Positions 26,409-38,381 of a stretch of DNA of 64,000 nt are shown piece after piece; the first letter of the stretch is position 1, and every line of letters starts with the position of its first letter. The position numbers were made by a program, and so were the translations under genes. The stretch is taken from contig OX439133.1 of assembly GCA_949318235.1 (NCBI GenBank), positions 5,444,419 through 5,508,418 on the forward strand, given 5' to 3'. Below the pieces are notes generated by a model. It was not told the DNA's origin, made no database searches, and worked only from the letters and a program-made list of their open reading frames with translations. The DNA is from Ecdyonurus torrentis. Taxonomy: Eukaryota > Arthropoda > Insecta > Ephemeroptera > Heptageniidae.

Positions 26409-26775
26409 TTAAAGCCATAGACCACATAAAACCACATGTACTGCACTTTTTAATAAATAAACGCAAAATGGGATCTTCAAAACTGATGGCAGTATTGACA
26501 ATTTCTACCAGAATGTTAATGTAGCTCCATGAGAGAGCGTGAAAATACTGTCAAATATGCAATTTGCGTGACTTTTTATGTTTATGACGTCAGAAACATG
26601 CAAAAATTAGTAAAAATTGTTATGCGGGTTGCATAAATCGAAATTTCTGATCTCTGTTACGGAGCTACGGTTGAGTTTTGAGACAAACTAAAGTTAATTA
26701 TGTAAGTCCCATCAATTCATTCAAATGTTTTATAATATAAATATGCTTATGATTTTCTCTGGTCTATTCCTTTAA
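26409..26775 (-). mobile_element. Family A MITE, copy A11 (array unit)
   Basis: TTAAAGCCATAGACCACAT to GGTCTATTCCTTTAA. Confidence 0.93.
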
Positions 26776-27408
26776 GCTATTCAATTAATTTTTTTTTTGA
26801 TTAATTTTTTTCTCACAAATTAATTTAATTATTAAATAAAAAAGGGGTGTTTGCAGTGAAAAATCGGTGTGATGAGTTCAAATAATTTTTATTTTAAAAA
26901 CTATTTAACAACTTAATACGGTTTTCATAAAGTAAACGACCTTTTTTCTAAATTTACTTTTTTTTTTTTTACTAATGGTTTTATTTAAAATACATTCTTT
27001 TTTTTAAATAATTGAATCAAAATCCCTAAAACTTTAAAATTTCTGCTTTAAATCATATTTAAAATTATATTACGTCCATTTTATATATTTCGTTTTTTTT
27101 TTTTTTTTTTTTTTTTTTAATCAAAATTAATTAAATATTTGAGTTATATTATAAAAATAGAAAATACTTGTCTGGTATGGAAAATATTGATTATATATTT
27201 ATTATAAAATATAACTAACTTTCAAAACGACTATTGAACTACATGTTAATTGTATTAATGTGATTATTTTGGGAAACAATAGTTTTTAAAAAGTGTATGC
27301 ATTCATATGAAAGTCAACGCCATATTGGATCACTAAATAACATGGGCTGTATAGGAATATGACTCATTTTGCCAGTTGTTAGGAATATTTTATAGAGCAT
27401 TGATGCTG

Positions 27409-27765
27409 TTAAAGCAATAGACCATATAAAACAACATGTACTGCACTTTTTAATAAATAAACGCGAAATGGGATTTTCAAAACTGATGGCAGTAATGACA
27501 ATTTTTTCCAGAATAATAATGTATCCCCACGAGAGAGCGTAAAAATACTGTAAAGTATGCAATTAAAGTGACTATTCATGTTTATGACGTCAGAAACATT
27601 CAAAAATTAGTATGATAATGTTGTGTTGGTTGCATAAATCGACTTTTCTGATCACTGCTACGGAGCTACAGTTGGGTTTTGAGACAAACTAATGTTATTG
27701 ATGTAAGTACCATCAAGTGTTTTGTGATATAAATGCTTATGTTTATCTCTGGTTTATTCCTTTAA
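27409..27765 (-). mobile_element. Family A MITE, copy A12 (array unit)
   Basis: TTAAAGCAATAGACCATAT to GGTTTATTCCTTTAA. Confidence 0.92.
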
Positions 27766-28343
27766 GCTATTTATTTCATTTTAATTTTTAATAAAATTTT
27801 CTTACAAATTAATTTAATTAATAATTATTAAATAAAAAATGTTTTTTGCAATGAAAAAACAGTGCGATGAGTTCAAATAATTTTTATTTTTAAAAACTAT
27901 TTAATATCTGTTTTCTAAAGTAAACAATTTTTTCAAAAAAAAAAAAAATTATGTTATATATATTTAATATATAAATATAACAATATATATTATATTATAT
28001 ATATATTATATATTAAACTTATGGTTTTATTTAAAATACATTCTTTTTAAAGATGTTTGTATCAAAATCCATTAAAAGTTAAAATTTCCACTTCAAATCA
28101 TATTTAAAACTAAAAAACAACATAAACGCATTTATGTTGTTTTTTAAAATAACATTTTATTAAATATTTGAGTTATATAATTATAAAATTAACTACCAAT
28201 AAGTAACTTTCGAAACAAACATTGAACTACAATATTATGTTAATTGTATTAATGTGATTATTTTGGGTAACAATATATTTTAAAATGTGTATGCATTCAA
28301 ATGAAAGTCGACGCCATATTGGATCACTAAATAACATGGGCTG

Positions 28344-28642
28344 TATAGGGTGTATGCGGATGACGTCATATTTAATATGCTTGGAGGCCATACTGGAGTA
28401 GTGCATAACATTGCTCAGCATAGAACAAACTTCGTTTTACGCGATTTTGTTTGGGAAATCGATCAATTTTTTGTTATCATTATTTTTCTTACATACTTGA
28501 GATACTAATTCAACATATTTACAGCATCAATGCTCTCAAAAATATTGAATAGTGTTTTTAAACTGGCAAAATGATTTTTTGTCCTATGCTACCCATGTTT
28601 TTGAGTTATCCAACATGGCGTCGACTTTAACATGAATGCATA
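28344..28642 (+). mobile_element. Family E MITE, copy E5, inserted in an array unit
   Basis: A full-length E from TATAGGGTGTATGCGGATGA to CATGAATGCATAG sits inside the truncated E of the last tandem unit at GGGCTGTATA. It inserted after the array formed. Confidence 0.88.
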
Positions 28643-28706
28643 GTTCTTAATATAAAATGACCCATTTTGCCAGTTACTAGCAATATTTTATAGAGCATTG
28701 ATGCTG

Positions 28707-28882
28707 TTAAAGGAATAGACCAGAGAAAAAACATTTTCATTCTAATTTTTGCATGTTTCTGACGTCATAAAGATGAATAGTCACGCAAATTGTATACTTT
28801 ACAGTATTTTCACGCTCTCTCGTGAGGCTATACATTAGCATTCTGGTAAAAATTGTCATCAGTTTGTGGTCTATGGCTTTAA
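28707..28882 (+). mobile_element. Family A MITE, copy A13, internally deleted
   Basis: Both termini (TTAAAGGAATAGACCAG, GGTCTATGGCTTTAA) are kept, but about 170 bp of the interior are missing. It is inverted relative to the A copies of the other array units. Confidence 0.88.
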
Positions 28883-29111
28883 CCTTTAACTTTTTTTTTT
28901 TTTTTTTTTTTTAGTTTTACTTAAAATACATTCAATTTTTAAATATTTGAAGCAAAATCCCTGAAAGTTTAAAAATTATAATTTAAATCATATATAAAAT
29001 TAAACATTTTTGTATTTTTTTAACATTTTTTGTTTTTATTTTTGTTTTTATTTTTTTTAGGTCTCAAGTCTTAACCAGGTTAAAAATACTAAACGGAAAC
29101 GACAAAATGTT

Positions 29112-29440
29112 TAAGGTGGGAAATCAGGTACTACGGGATTTGACTAAAAAATTGTAAAGAAAGAAAATTATAAAATTTTGCACGGTGATACATTAGGATA
29201 AAATGTAAAAATTTTGGGGGGTCACCATGCTAGATTTTAAATTATGATTTTTTGAAGTTTTAGTCCCATAAGAACCCATGTTAATTTCAATAGCCATTTT
29301 CTCTCTTATCTGATGGTCACGGGTTCTGAAAATTTTATCATAGGTAGCTGTTACTGTTAACTTTGAAGTGGCATCATAAAGTTTCCAAGTTTTCTGTTCA
29401 GAATTTGAGATACAAGGCATCTATATACAACCCTGAAGCT
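29112..29440 (-). repeat. Family H repeat, copy H3
   Basis: From GTGGGAAATCAGGTACTACG to GGCATCTATATACAACCC. Close to H2. Confidence 0.82.
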
Positions 29441-29510
29441 CTTATGTGGCTGATACCAATTTGAATTTTCTTTTTAAGTGTGTAAAAATATATCAATAAT
29501 AAAAAAAAAT

Positions 29511-29620
29511 TAACTAATTTTTCAAAGAAAATATCCATAAACCACGTTCGTTCTATGCTATTATTCATTGCTTCAGTATGACGTCGAAGCGCAATCAGTA
29601 TGACGTCATCCGCATTCCCC
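29511..29620 (-). repeat. Family E end fragment
   Basis: TCAGTATGACGTCGAAGCGC followed by TATGACGTCATCCGCAT matches one end of E. It stops at the C3 element. Confidence 0.7.
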
Positions 29621-29621
29621 C

Positions 29622-30239
<618 letters not shown>

Positions 30240-30317
30240 GTCCTATGCTGAGCAATGTTATTCAGTACTCCAGTATGGCCTCCAGGCGCATTAAATATGA
30301 CGTCATGTGGATACACC
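30240..30317 (-). repeat. Family E end fragment
   Basis: GTCCTATGCTGAGCAATGTT to TGTGGATACACCCTAC, one end of an E element whose other part is missing. Confidence 0.75.
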
Positions 30318-30537
30318 CTACACGGAAAGCATAAATTACGTAATTTATGCTGTATTTATGTCATTATAGCATAAATCATGCTAAATTAGAACAACATAAA
30401 TAATTATGCTATACATACAACATAATATTTATGCTATATAACAAAGTTATTATGCAATATAGCATAAATAATGCTGTATTGAACAAATTGTGCTGAAAAT
30501 GAGCTGGCATAATTATTATGTATTTTTTTTCAGTGTA
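30318..30537. mobile_element. Family L MITE-like repeat
   Basis: Starts CACGGAAAGCATAAATTACG and ends CATAATTATTATGTATTTTT then TTTCAGTG. The interior has many GCATAAAT/ATTATGC words in both orientations. Partial copies lie near 3199, 3990, 15603 and 42415. Confidence 0.6.
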
Positions 30538-30905
30538 TACAGAGATATAGAGATAGAGCTTTCCTATATGATAAATGTAAAGTTGTACACACAACAGTGG
30601 CATGTGGATTAAAAAGTCACACCACATGAAATATGAATAAAGTTGGACACAAACTAGAATACTACACATAAATATTGAAAATGTATGACCACAGTTTTCA
30701 CCTTCACTCAATGTCACCATAAATTAATGTAATCAGAGTGGATTTAAAATTGGTTTTAATAGTCAAATATTTTTACTGTTGCTTTATTTTAAAGTGTGAG
30801 ATTTTAGAACCTGCTAGTAATAATAATAATAATAATTAGATCAATATTATTATTAAAGGTGTAGAACATCTTGAACAAAAGAACTGGTCTAATATTCTAT
30901 CATAT

Positions 30906-31241
30906 TTAAAGTCATAGACCACGTAAAACAACACGTGCTTTTTAATAAATAAACATGAAATGGGATCTTCAAAACTTATAAAAATTTTTATCAGAATATT
31001 AATGTAGCCCCACGAAAGAGCGTGAAAATACTGTAAAGTATGCAATTTGGGTGACCTTTCATGTTTATGGCGTCAGAAACATGCAAAAATTAGTATGAAA
31101 ATGTTGTGCGGGTTGCATAAATCAAAATTTTCTGATCACTGCTATAGTTGTGTTTTGAGACAAACTTATGTTATTTATGTAAGTCTCATCAAGTGTTTTG
31201 TGATGTAAATGCTTATGTTTTCTTCTTGCCTATGCCTTTAA
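30906..31241 (-). mobile_element. Family A MITE, copy A14
   Basis: TTAAAGTCATAGACCACGT to CCTATGCCTTTAA. A partial family B end (AAAGGTGTAGAACATCTTGA) lies just to its left at about 30855-30905. Confidence 0.92.
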
Positions 31242-31870
31242 GTTTCGACTTTTTTTTGTAATGTGTGAGATTTAGAAAATTAGTATAATGTTATATTATA
31301 CCAAAAATGACAATTTACTACAAACAAAAATTGCAGTAAAAATGTAGAAAATGTAAAAAAATTTATTTTGGTTTTAGAATAATAATATTAAAAAAATAAT
31401 AATTATAAAAAAAAAAAATCACTCTTTAAAAACACAAAAACATATAAAATGTAATAATAGGCATAATATTCATAAAATTACTGATTCATAATCAGAAATT
31501 AACTTTTATGCCTGTAGCTAAAATTTAATAAAAAAGTATCCTGCTTGTATACAAATTGTCGTGAAATGGGTAATAGAGGCATGCGTCAATGAAGCCATTG
31601 ATATTTTGTCCTCTGTAACAATGTGAATTATTAATCATGTATCGATTGATTAGCTTATTAATTATGTATTGGAAAATATTGGTCATATATTTAATCTACT
31701 TTTAGAGCTCGAGGGGAAGTTGCTTTTAATTTTATATTTTGGTGGATATTTTACCAAATTTTATCTTTATTTAATATGCTGCTCATTTATGTATAATATT
31801 GATAATTTAATTATTGATTTTACCCACCCAATCAACTATTTATCCATTGTGTATTAAATTATTTGATGAT
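31242..31870. other. AT-rich spacer
   Basis: No gene or repeat family was recognised. Short frames here show no domain. Confidence 0.5.
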
Positions 31871-32109
31871 TTCGTTCGTTCGTTCGTTCGTTCGTTCGTT
31901 CGTTCGTTCGTTCGTTCGTTCGTTCGTTCGTTCGTTCGTTCGTTCGTTCGTTCGTTCGTTCGTTCGTTCGTTCGTTCGTTCGTTCGTTCGTTCGTTCGTT
32001 CGTTCGTTCGTTCGTTCGTTCGTTCGTTCGTTCGTTCGTTCGTTCGTTCGTTCGTTCGTTCGTTCGTTCGTTCGTTCGTTCGTTCGTTCGTTCGTTCGTT
32101 CGTTCGTTC
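31871..32109. repeat. (TTCG)n tetranucleotide array
   Basis: About 238 bp of perfect TTCG units, CpG-rich in an otherwise AT-rich region. Confidence 0.98.
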
Positions 32110-32536
<427 letters not shown>

Positions 32537-32997
32537 AAATAAATTACGTGATATATTTCCCTCAGTAAAAGAAAGTAAAACTCCAAGTTCGAGACGATGC
32601 TATTCGCCTGCGACCACAGCTGCGGCCCAAACCCCCAATCTGTCATGTCGCCTCTAATACCATGCAAATTTTACAAAACACTTGTTTTAACTTAAACAAA
32701 AATAATTCATTTACTTTTTGAGAAAACTCTAATCTGACTTACAAATATATTTAAACTTTTTTCTATACTAATAAAGCTACAAACTTTTTTTTGTTTTATT
32801 GAATAAATGTCATAATTAATTTAATATTGTTTTGATTTATTAATATTTTTATAGTGTTATTTAAATAATAATTAATTGTTTTTTTATTTTTAAATACATA
32901 AGTTTTTTTTACAAAAAGTAAATAAAACAAAATGATTTAATGTTGTATAAATGGCTTATTAAGATAATAAATGGGTTTTAGGTTTCAAACTTTTAAA

Positions 32998-32999
<2 letters not shown>
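32537..32999. other. AT-rich spacer
   Basis: A short GC-richer patch (GACCACAGCTGCGGCCCAAA, about 32610) sits in otherwise AT-rich sequence. No gene was recognised. Confidence 0.45.

Positions 33000-33070
<71 letters not shown>
33000..33070. repeat. (TC)n microsatellite
   Basis: TC run followed by poly-T to about 33100. Confidence 0.96.
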
Positions 33071-33071
<1 letters not shown>

Positions 33072-33377
33072 CTTAGTTTTTTTTTTTTTTTTTTTTTTTA
33101 AGTTTCAGTTTTGTTTAAAATTGCATGCACAATTCATTTTTATACAATTTTACAGTTGAAAAAAGGTACATATTTTGAAAATTCATTAATTAATTCCTTA
33201 CTCAAAAATTTTCATTTAAAAAACGAGAAAGTAAGTGAACTGCGAGTCCAGCAATATTAAAAAAGTGCTAGCACACAATTATATGCTGCGATGCCTTATG
33301 AAGAGAAAGAATAAAGCAGCTATATCTTGAGTTGATTACTTTTATTTTTTTAATGTTGAAAATTTTCATGTATAGCT

Positions 33378-33646
33378 GTTAGCATCAAAACCCGAAATTG
33401 ACCCAAACTAGGTATTTTTGCTCATTTCGGCTTTTGGTTCGTCGCTTTTGGCCAAAACCCGGAATGCCAGTTTATTTCGGCTTTTGGTCATGAAATTTTG
33501 ATCCATACTAGTTTTGAGCATTTCGCAAAAAGCAAAACCCGGTGTAAACATTTACATCTAGTTTGGGTCTTTGAATTTTGACCAGAACTAGTTGTGGTCA
33601 AAATAGAAAAAACAAAAGTCGAAAAATGAACATTTCTCAACTCAGA
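33378..33646 (+). repeat. Left arm of 4.5-kb inverted repeat pair (family N)
   Basis: About 270 bp starting GTTAGCATCAAAACCCGAAA and ending CATTTCTCAACTCAG. The reverse complement is at 37577-37843 with a few mismatches. It contains repeated TTTCGGCTTTTGGT words and a small palindrome TTGACCA..ACTAGT..TGGTCAA. Confidence 0.9.
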
Positions 33647-33873
33647 ATTTTATGCAATGATAAAAGACTATAATTATACTATAAATGCATGATGTTTTGG
33701 TATTATAATTTAGGCGTTAAAACAATATATTTTATTATTTTACTTGAAATGCAAAATATATGGTCTGAAAGATTATTTTGATTAGAATGCGCTGTCCATA
33801 ATCTCTAAATCTTATGGCTATAGATACGTACGGAATATAAATTGAGACAAAATATGAAAAATAAACTTACTGT

Positions 33874-33942
33874 TGGACCTAAACCACTTGCAATGAGCGA
33901 ACTTTTTAAAATAATTTGAAATTGTCTTAATGCATTTCTTAC

Positions 33943-33975
<33 letters not shown>

Positions 33976-34020
33976 TTTCCCTTGTTGCAACAATTACAAA
34001 CATTTTATTGCAAGTGGTCC
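33874..34020. mobile_element. Family J MITE, copy J3
   Basis: AACCACTTGCAATGAGCGAA to TTTTATTGCAAGTGGTCC around a 30-bp poly-A. Inside the N interval. Confidence 0.8.
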
Positions 34021-34408
34021 ATTCAGTAATAGTAGTAATAGAGTATTATATTATTATTATTTAAAGGGGCTACTTACGATTAAATGTAAATTAAGAGCTA
34101 TGTATAAAACCAAACCACTAACCATGTTCACTTTTAATTTGCGCACCAACAATATACGTGTGTTGTGAACTTTTTAAATTCAAACACTTTCTTATCCTGT
34201 TTCTAACGAATATTATGAAATTATAAACCATGTTTTCAGCACAGAGACAAACAGTCAACTGAATATACGCATAAGAAATATTCTAAAATAAATCGTTATC
34301 ACTGGATAAAGTAAGGTGGACTTGAACTTTGAACCAATATAAGGGAAATTAGTCATAATATATCACTCTTATTGTAAATTAAAATAAAGATTTTTACTTT
34401 TTTATTTA

Positions 34409-34492
34409 AGCTTGTTCTGTAAACTAAACACAAAATTGAGCCAGTGGTCAGAACTTTTTCCTTTGTTATTAACATATGATTACGACGTCACT
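34409..34492 (+). repeat. Family D-like end fragment
   Basis: AGCTTGTTCTGTAAACTA, AAATTGAGCCAGTGG and CCTTTGTTATTAACATATGA match the left end of D1. A matching inverted end (CTGGCTCAATTTTGTG...TATAGAACGAAC) is at 37420-37457, so a larger D-related element may once have spanned this region. Confidence 0.55.
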
Positions 34493-35123
34493 GTAAGGAA
34501 TTTATATTAAACAGGTAATCCAAAGAGAAGCTCCGCCCACAAAACAGGAAACAGCTGGGGCATCAAACACTCGCTAAGTCAATTTGTGTATTTATTATCA
34601 GTTTTAATATTAAATGTTTATTTCTTACCTTATATATTGGTTAATTCATAGCATTAATTTTTGTTATTTATCCATGTAATTAAAAAAATTTACGATACCA
34701 AAAAATTGTGATAAGAGAAAATATATGATTTCGAAGTGTTTGTTGCCTATTTTTCATTGGTCAGCCAGGCAACAAATTCAAAAAATATGCGCCATAATAA
34801 GTGATAAAAAATGCTTTTTTTACATCACCTCTCATTTAAATTTGATAATCCTCAAATTCTAAAGCATAACCAGAGTCCCCTCCACCTTTAGGTGGAGGGG
34901 ACTCTGGCATAACACTAAAATGCGAGCACTGAATTGAAGTTTCTTACAATATCACTTATGTGAGACCAAAGTCCACTATTCACTTACACGAGAGCTGTAA
35001 ACTTACTTGATTTACATTAGTTTTTATGGCTCTAAAAACAGAGGCATCAAACAATCGATACACGTAATTCACCGGAAGTGCATTTTCGCGCTTTGGATTA
35101 CCTATTTAATACAAATACCTTAC
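34493..35123. mobile_element. TIR element containing an 18-bp perfect hairpin
   Basis: GTAAGGAATTTATATTAAAC...GGTAATCCAAAG at the left pairs with CTTTGGATTACCTATTTAAT...ACCTTAC at the right (arms about 33 bp). The interior has CAAACAATCGATACACG and a perfect hairpin at 34870-34907. Confidence 0.65.
34870..34907. other. Perfect 18-bp-arm hairpin
   Basis: CCAGAGTCCCCTCCACCT is followed by TT and then its exact reverse complement. It is very GC-rich against the local background. Confidence 0.95.
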
Positions 35124-36335
35124 CCACACAGCACTGAATGACCTATAGATATCTTACGTATATCCCAAAATATATCCCATTTATCTCCACTGAAGGTCCA
35201 CAGAAAATCCAAATGTCCCGCCCGCTGGAATATACCATGTAGATCTATGGGATATATTAAAAAAAGTACATTTAATGTTAAATTAAATGCGATATGATAG
35301 AAAAAATTTGGGGGTTTCGGGGGGTGGGGGGTATATAGGCAATGTATTTTTTAACTTTGTTTTCAGTATTTTCCCAATTTTACATGGGCAAATAATAACC
35401 CCCAACTCCCCCCCCCCCCCCAGGTCCGGGGAAAAGTGCTATTGGTGTGCGGTGTGCGTGCCCAAGTCCGAAAATATTAATGACTTGTCAAAGTTGTGTG
35501 ATTTCATTTAACATGGGCAAACCCCCAACCCTCCCCCCCCCCCCAGGTCGGGGGAAGAGCTTTTGGTTTTTGCCCAAGTCAGAAAATATTCATGACTTAA
35601 AGTTGCGTGTCTTCCACTGAGACACGAAATTGAAGGATATAACATGGATATTCGGAGGATATTATTACCACAACTTTTCAGTCTGACTTAAAAAGTTAGA
35701 GATGGATTTTCAAAATTAAATTAAGTTAATTAATTATTAAAATTGTAGTTGTTTTATGATTTGAATTGTTTGCTTATAATTAAATGCACAAAACCCATAC
35801 TTTATACTATTTTAAAATTAATTATTTAGCACGATATAAAAAAATTAGCATCATTTAAAATTCACAAATAAACGCTGCCCCCTGGTGGATATACCTATGG
35901 ATATTTGGATATTTTTGGGATATCTAATGGATATAAAGAATTTAAAATATTATAAAGTGACTAAAAAATCAAATAGCATGAAATATAACTTTTAGGTAAA
36001 TAATTCATAACATTATCATAAAATCTCTCAATAAAACTAATTTTGTGAGTGAAATTTTATATATCCACTCTTGCATATTCTATGGATATACCAGTGGATA
36101 TAAAAAAATTACCCCAAAATATATTTATTGATTAAAATTATAAATAAAACATGATATAATTGTCAGCTCACGAGAAAAACGGGTTGAAAATAAGTAGATA
36201 ATTAATTTTGGATTTGTTTTTTATATCCAAGCTAAATATCCCATAGACATTCAAGGTTCATATAAAATGGACGGGATATATTTTGGATATTGGGATATCC
36301 AATGAATATCTATTGGATAAACCGTGCTGTGTGGG
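35123..36335. mobile_element. 1.2-kb TIR element with TA target duplication
   Basis: CCCACACAGCAC at the left and GTGCTGTGTGGG at the right, each flanked by TA. Subterminal regions hold clustered GGATAT/ATATCC words (for example AAAATATATCCC at both ends). No transposase frame was seen, so it is non-autonomous. Confidence 0.8.
35385..35620. repeat. Two-copy ~128-bp duplication with poly-C tracts
   Basis: ATGGGCAAA...CCCCCAA.., a C run, CAGGTC(C)GGGGAA, GCCCAAGTC.GAAAATATT and ATGACTT occur twice (from about 35382 and 35511). C runs are 12-14 long, with a G-rich counterpart at 35312-35330. Confidence 0.85.
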
Positions 36336-36539
36336 TACGTCACTGCATATTCGAGACGTGTATTTGACTTTTACTTACGATTTATTTCAGAAGTAAATTT
36401 CTCTTCATACGTTTTATTAGATGAATATTATTATAATTATTTTTCAACAAGTAAAAATGTATCAAAAATGTTTGATACAAGAAAAATTTACATTTTTTAC
36501 TTGTGAATAAACTTGACTTCCGTCGCAAATGCTCGACAG

Positions 36540-36610
36540 GTGAGACGGCTTGTCTTGTAGCTTGGTACATGCCTGGCGAGAGTGTCCGAATGACATGAGG
36601 CGCCATGAGG
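36540..36610. other. GC-richer unassigned patch
   Basis: GTGAGACGGCTTGTCTTGTA to AATGACATGAGGCGCCATGA is GC-richer than its surroundings. TAGCTTGGTA resembles a tRNA A box, but no convincing B box or cloverleaf was found. Confidence 0.25.
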
Positions 36611-36792
36611 TGCCTTCTCATTTTATTCTGAAGTCAAATTCATACACAAGCAAAACATATAATTTTTTTCTCAAATCAAGGATATTTAATACATATTTAC
36701 ATGCAGAAAAATATAAAAACAATTTTCAAATATAAAAAAGTACTTAAGAAAATTTAATTGTTGAATAAATGGTAAGTAAAAATCAAATTCAT

Positions 36793-37372
36793 GTCATGAA
36801 CAGATTTGATTTGATTTGATTTGATAACATTTTTTACTGGTCCACGCTTTCATGTGCCGTGGGACGTGGGGTCACATGCACATGAATGTAATCTAGTCGC
36901 GGCCTGCCTTAGCGGCAATTTGACCAGTCGAGGCTCCTCCTCGAGGTGTAAACCGTTCCGTCGTTCTGGGCGGAACGGCAAAATCGATTATGAAGAAGTC
37001 CGAGCCGAAGACGTCCACATCCAAGATCCGTGAAAAATGTGTGCATAGACAAGCCCCGGAACGAATCTAAGCCGCCCGATAGGCCTCCACATTATTTCCA
37101 CTTCACTTAACTATGACCTATGGCCAATATGTCCTCTTCTGCGCGCACTCCACGTGGTGAACGATTATGAAGATGGATTTAATGACTATGAAGCCGGTGC
37201 CTGGTAGTACAAATTAGTGGAAAACGAAGACAATAGGTTTACAAAGGAGTAGTGGTTAAAAGTAAGACGGAAAGACAAGAATTAACGGCACAATAGGAAA
37301 GTTTACAAGCACCGGCATAGGTTCCGATGCATCATACTCGCCATCTTGCGCGGAACCTCGTCATGAACAGAT
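36793..37372 (-). mobile_element. Retroposon-like insertion with 13-bp target duplication and (ATCAA)n tail
   Basis: The direct repeat GTCATGAACAGAT lies at 36793-36805 and 37360-37372. Read on the minus strand, the 554-bp insert starts GAGGTTCCGCGCAAGATGGC and ends AAAAAATGTTATCAAATCAA with a (ATCAA)n tail next to the repeat. It is markedly GC-richer than the rest of the window. No tRNA-type promoter and no protein domain was recognised. It could be a SINE, a truncated LINE or a processed RNA copy. Confidence 0.7.
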
Positions 37373-37469
37373 CGTTACATCACGATCATATGTTATTAAC
37401 AAAGAAAAAAGTTACGGAAACTGGCTCAATTTTGTGTGTACTTTATAGAACGAACTTTAGCGTGTCGTG

Positions 37470-37470
<1 letters not shown>

Positions 37471-37554
<84 letters not shown>

Positions 37555-37555
37555 T
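37471..37555. repeat. (TC)n microsatellite
   Basis: About 85 bp of TC just inside the right N arm. Confidence 0.97.
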
Positions 37556-37576
37556 CTTATTCTTATATCAAATAAT

Positions 37577-37843
37577 TGAGTTGAGAAATGTTCCTTTTTC
37601 GGCTTTTGATTGTTCTGTTTTGACCACAACTAGTTCTGGTCAAAATTCAAAGACCAAAACTAGATATAAATGTTTACACCGGGTTTTGCTTTTTGCGAAA
37701 TGCTCAAAACTAGTATGGATCAAAATTTCGTGACCAAAAACCGAAATAAACTGGCATTCTGGGTCTTGGCAAAAAGCGACGAACCAAAAGCCGAAATGAG
37801 CAAAAATACCTAGTTTGGGTCAATTTCGGGTTTTGATGCTAAC
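37577..37843 (-). repeat. Right arm of 4.5-kb inverted repeat pair (family N)
   Basis: Reverse complement of 33378-33646, ending GGGTTTTGATGCTAAC. Confidence 0.9.
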
Positions 37844-38149
37844 TGAAGATCCATTGTATTTCTGAATTTTAAGAAACGTATGCTGCTATATAATTTATTA
37901 TTTATTTAGTATTATTCAACCTGGATGTTGGGTTTATTTAGCTCAAATATGGGTCAGCTCAAGTTTAAATCATGATTAAATCGTCAAAAAAAGGGGGGAG
38001 AGGGAGGAAACGATGAAATTTTCCTCACATGTTCGAGAGCTTGTTTTCATAATTTGGCTCAATATTTTAAGCTTACCAAATTATGGCTCTTTGTTTCGAT
38101 TTTAAGTTTTCACTGGATTTAACTTGAGTTTCAAATCAAACTAATCTAA
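37844..38149. other. AT-rich spacer
   Basis: Holds a short D-like end (GAGCTTGTTTTCATAATTTG, about 38037). No gene was seen. Confidence 0.4.
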
Positions 38150-38278
38150 AAGAAAAAAATCCGGCTAAAAAAATAATTATAATATAAAAATACAATTTTT
38201 TTTTGTAAAAGTAAAAAAAAAAAAAGAAAAAAATCCGGCCAAAAAAATATAATTATAATATAAAAATACCATTTTTTT

Positions 38279-38315
<37 letters not shown>

Positions 38316-38348
38316 CGGCCAACAAAAAAATATAATATAAAAATACCA

Positions 38349-38380
<32 letters not shown>
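38150..38380. repeat. ~70-bp minisatellite, about three units
   Basis: AAAAAATCCGGCYAAAAAAAT...ATATAAAAATACCATTTTTT..GTAAAAGTAAAA repeats about three times with poly-A/T length differences. The last unit ends in inverted TTTACTTTTAC. Confidence 0.85.

Positions 38381-38381
<1 letters not shown>

Larger units (their letters stand above)
17640..29030. repeat. Tandem array of ~1-kb composite units
   Basis: A compound unit repeats about eight times. Each holds an AT-rich core (TATGGTTTTATTTAAAATAC; GAATCAAAATCCCT; GATTATTTTGGGAAGCAATA), a truncated family E end (CATATGAAAGTCGACGCCAT ... GAGCATTGATGCTGTTA) and a family A MITE seated at that TTAA. The marker GTCRACG falls at 18164, 19189, 20205, 21183, 25351, 26313, 27313 and 28307, giving steps of about 960-1025 bp. 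The one long step is explained by the LINE and a small insertion. The last unit carries an internally deleted A and an inserted full E. Confidence 0.9.

Noticed and set aside
36540..36610. Possible tRNA or tRNA-derived SINE head
   Set aside because: Only a weak A-box-like word; no B box or cloverleaf could be drawn.
36821..37033. 70-codon frame in the GC-richer insert
   Set aside because: Lies antisense within the retroposon-like insertion and shows no domain.
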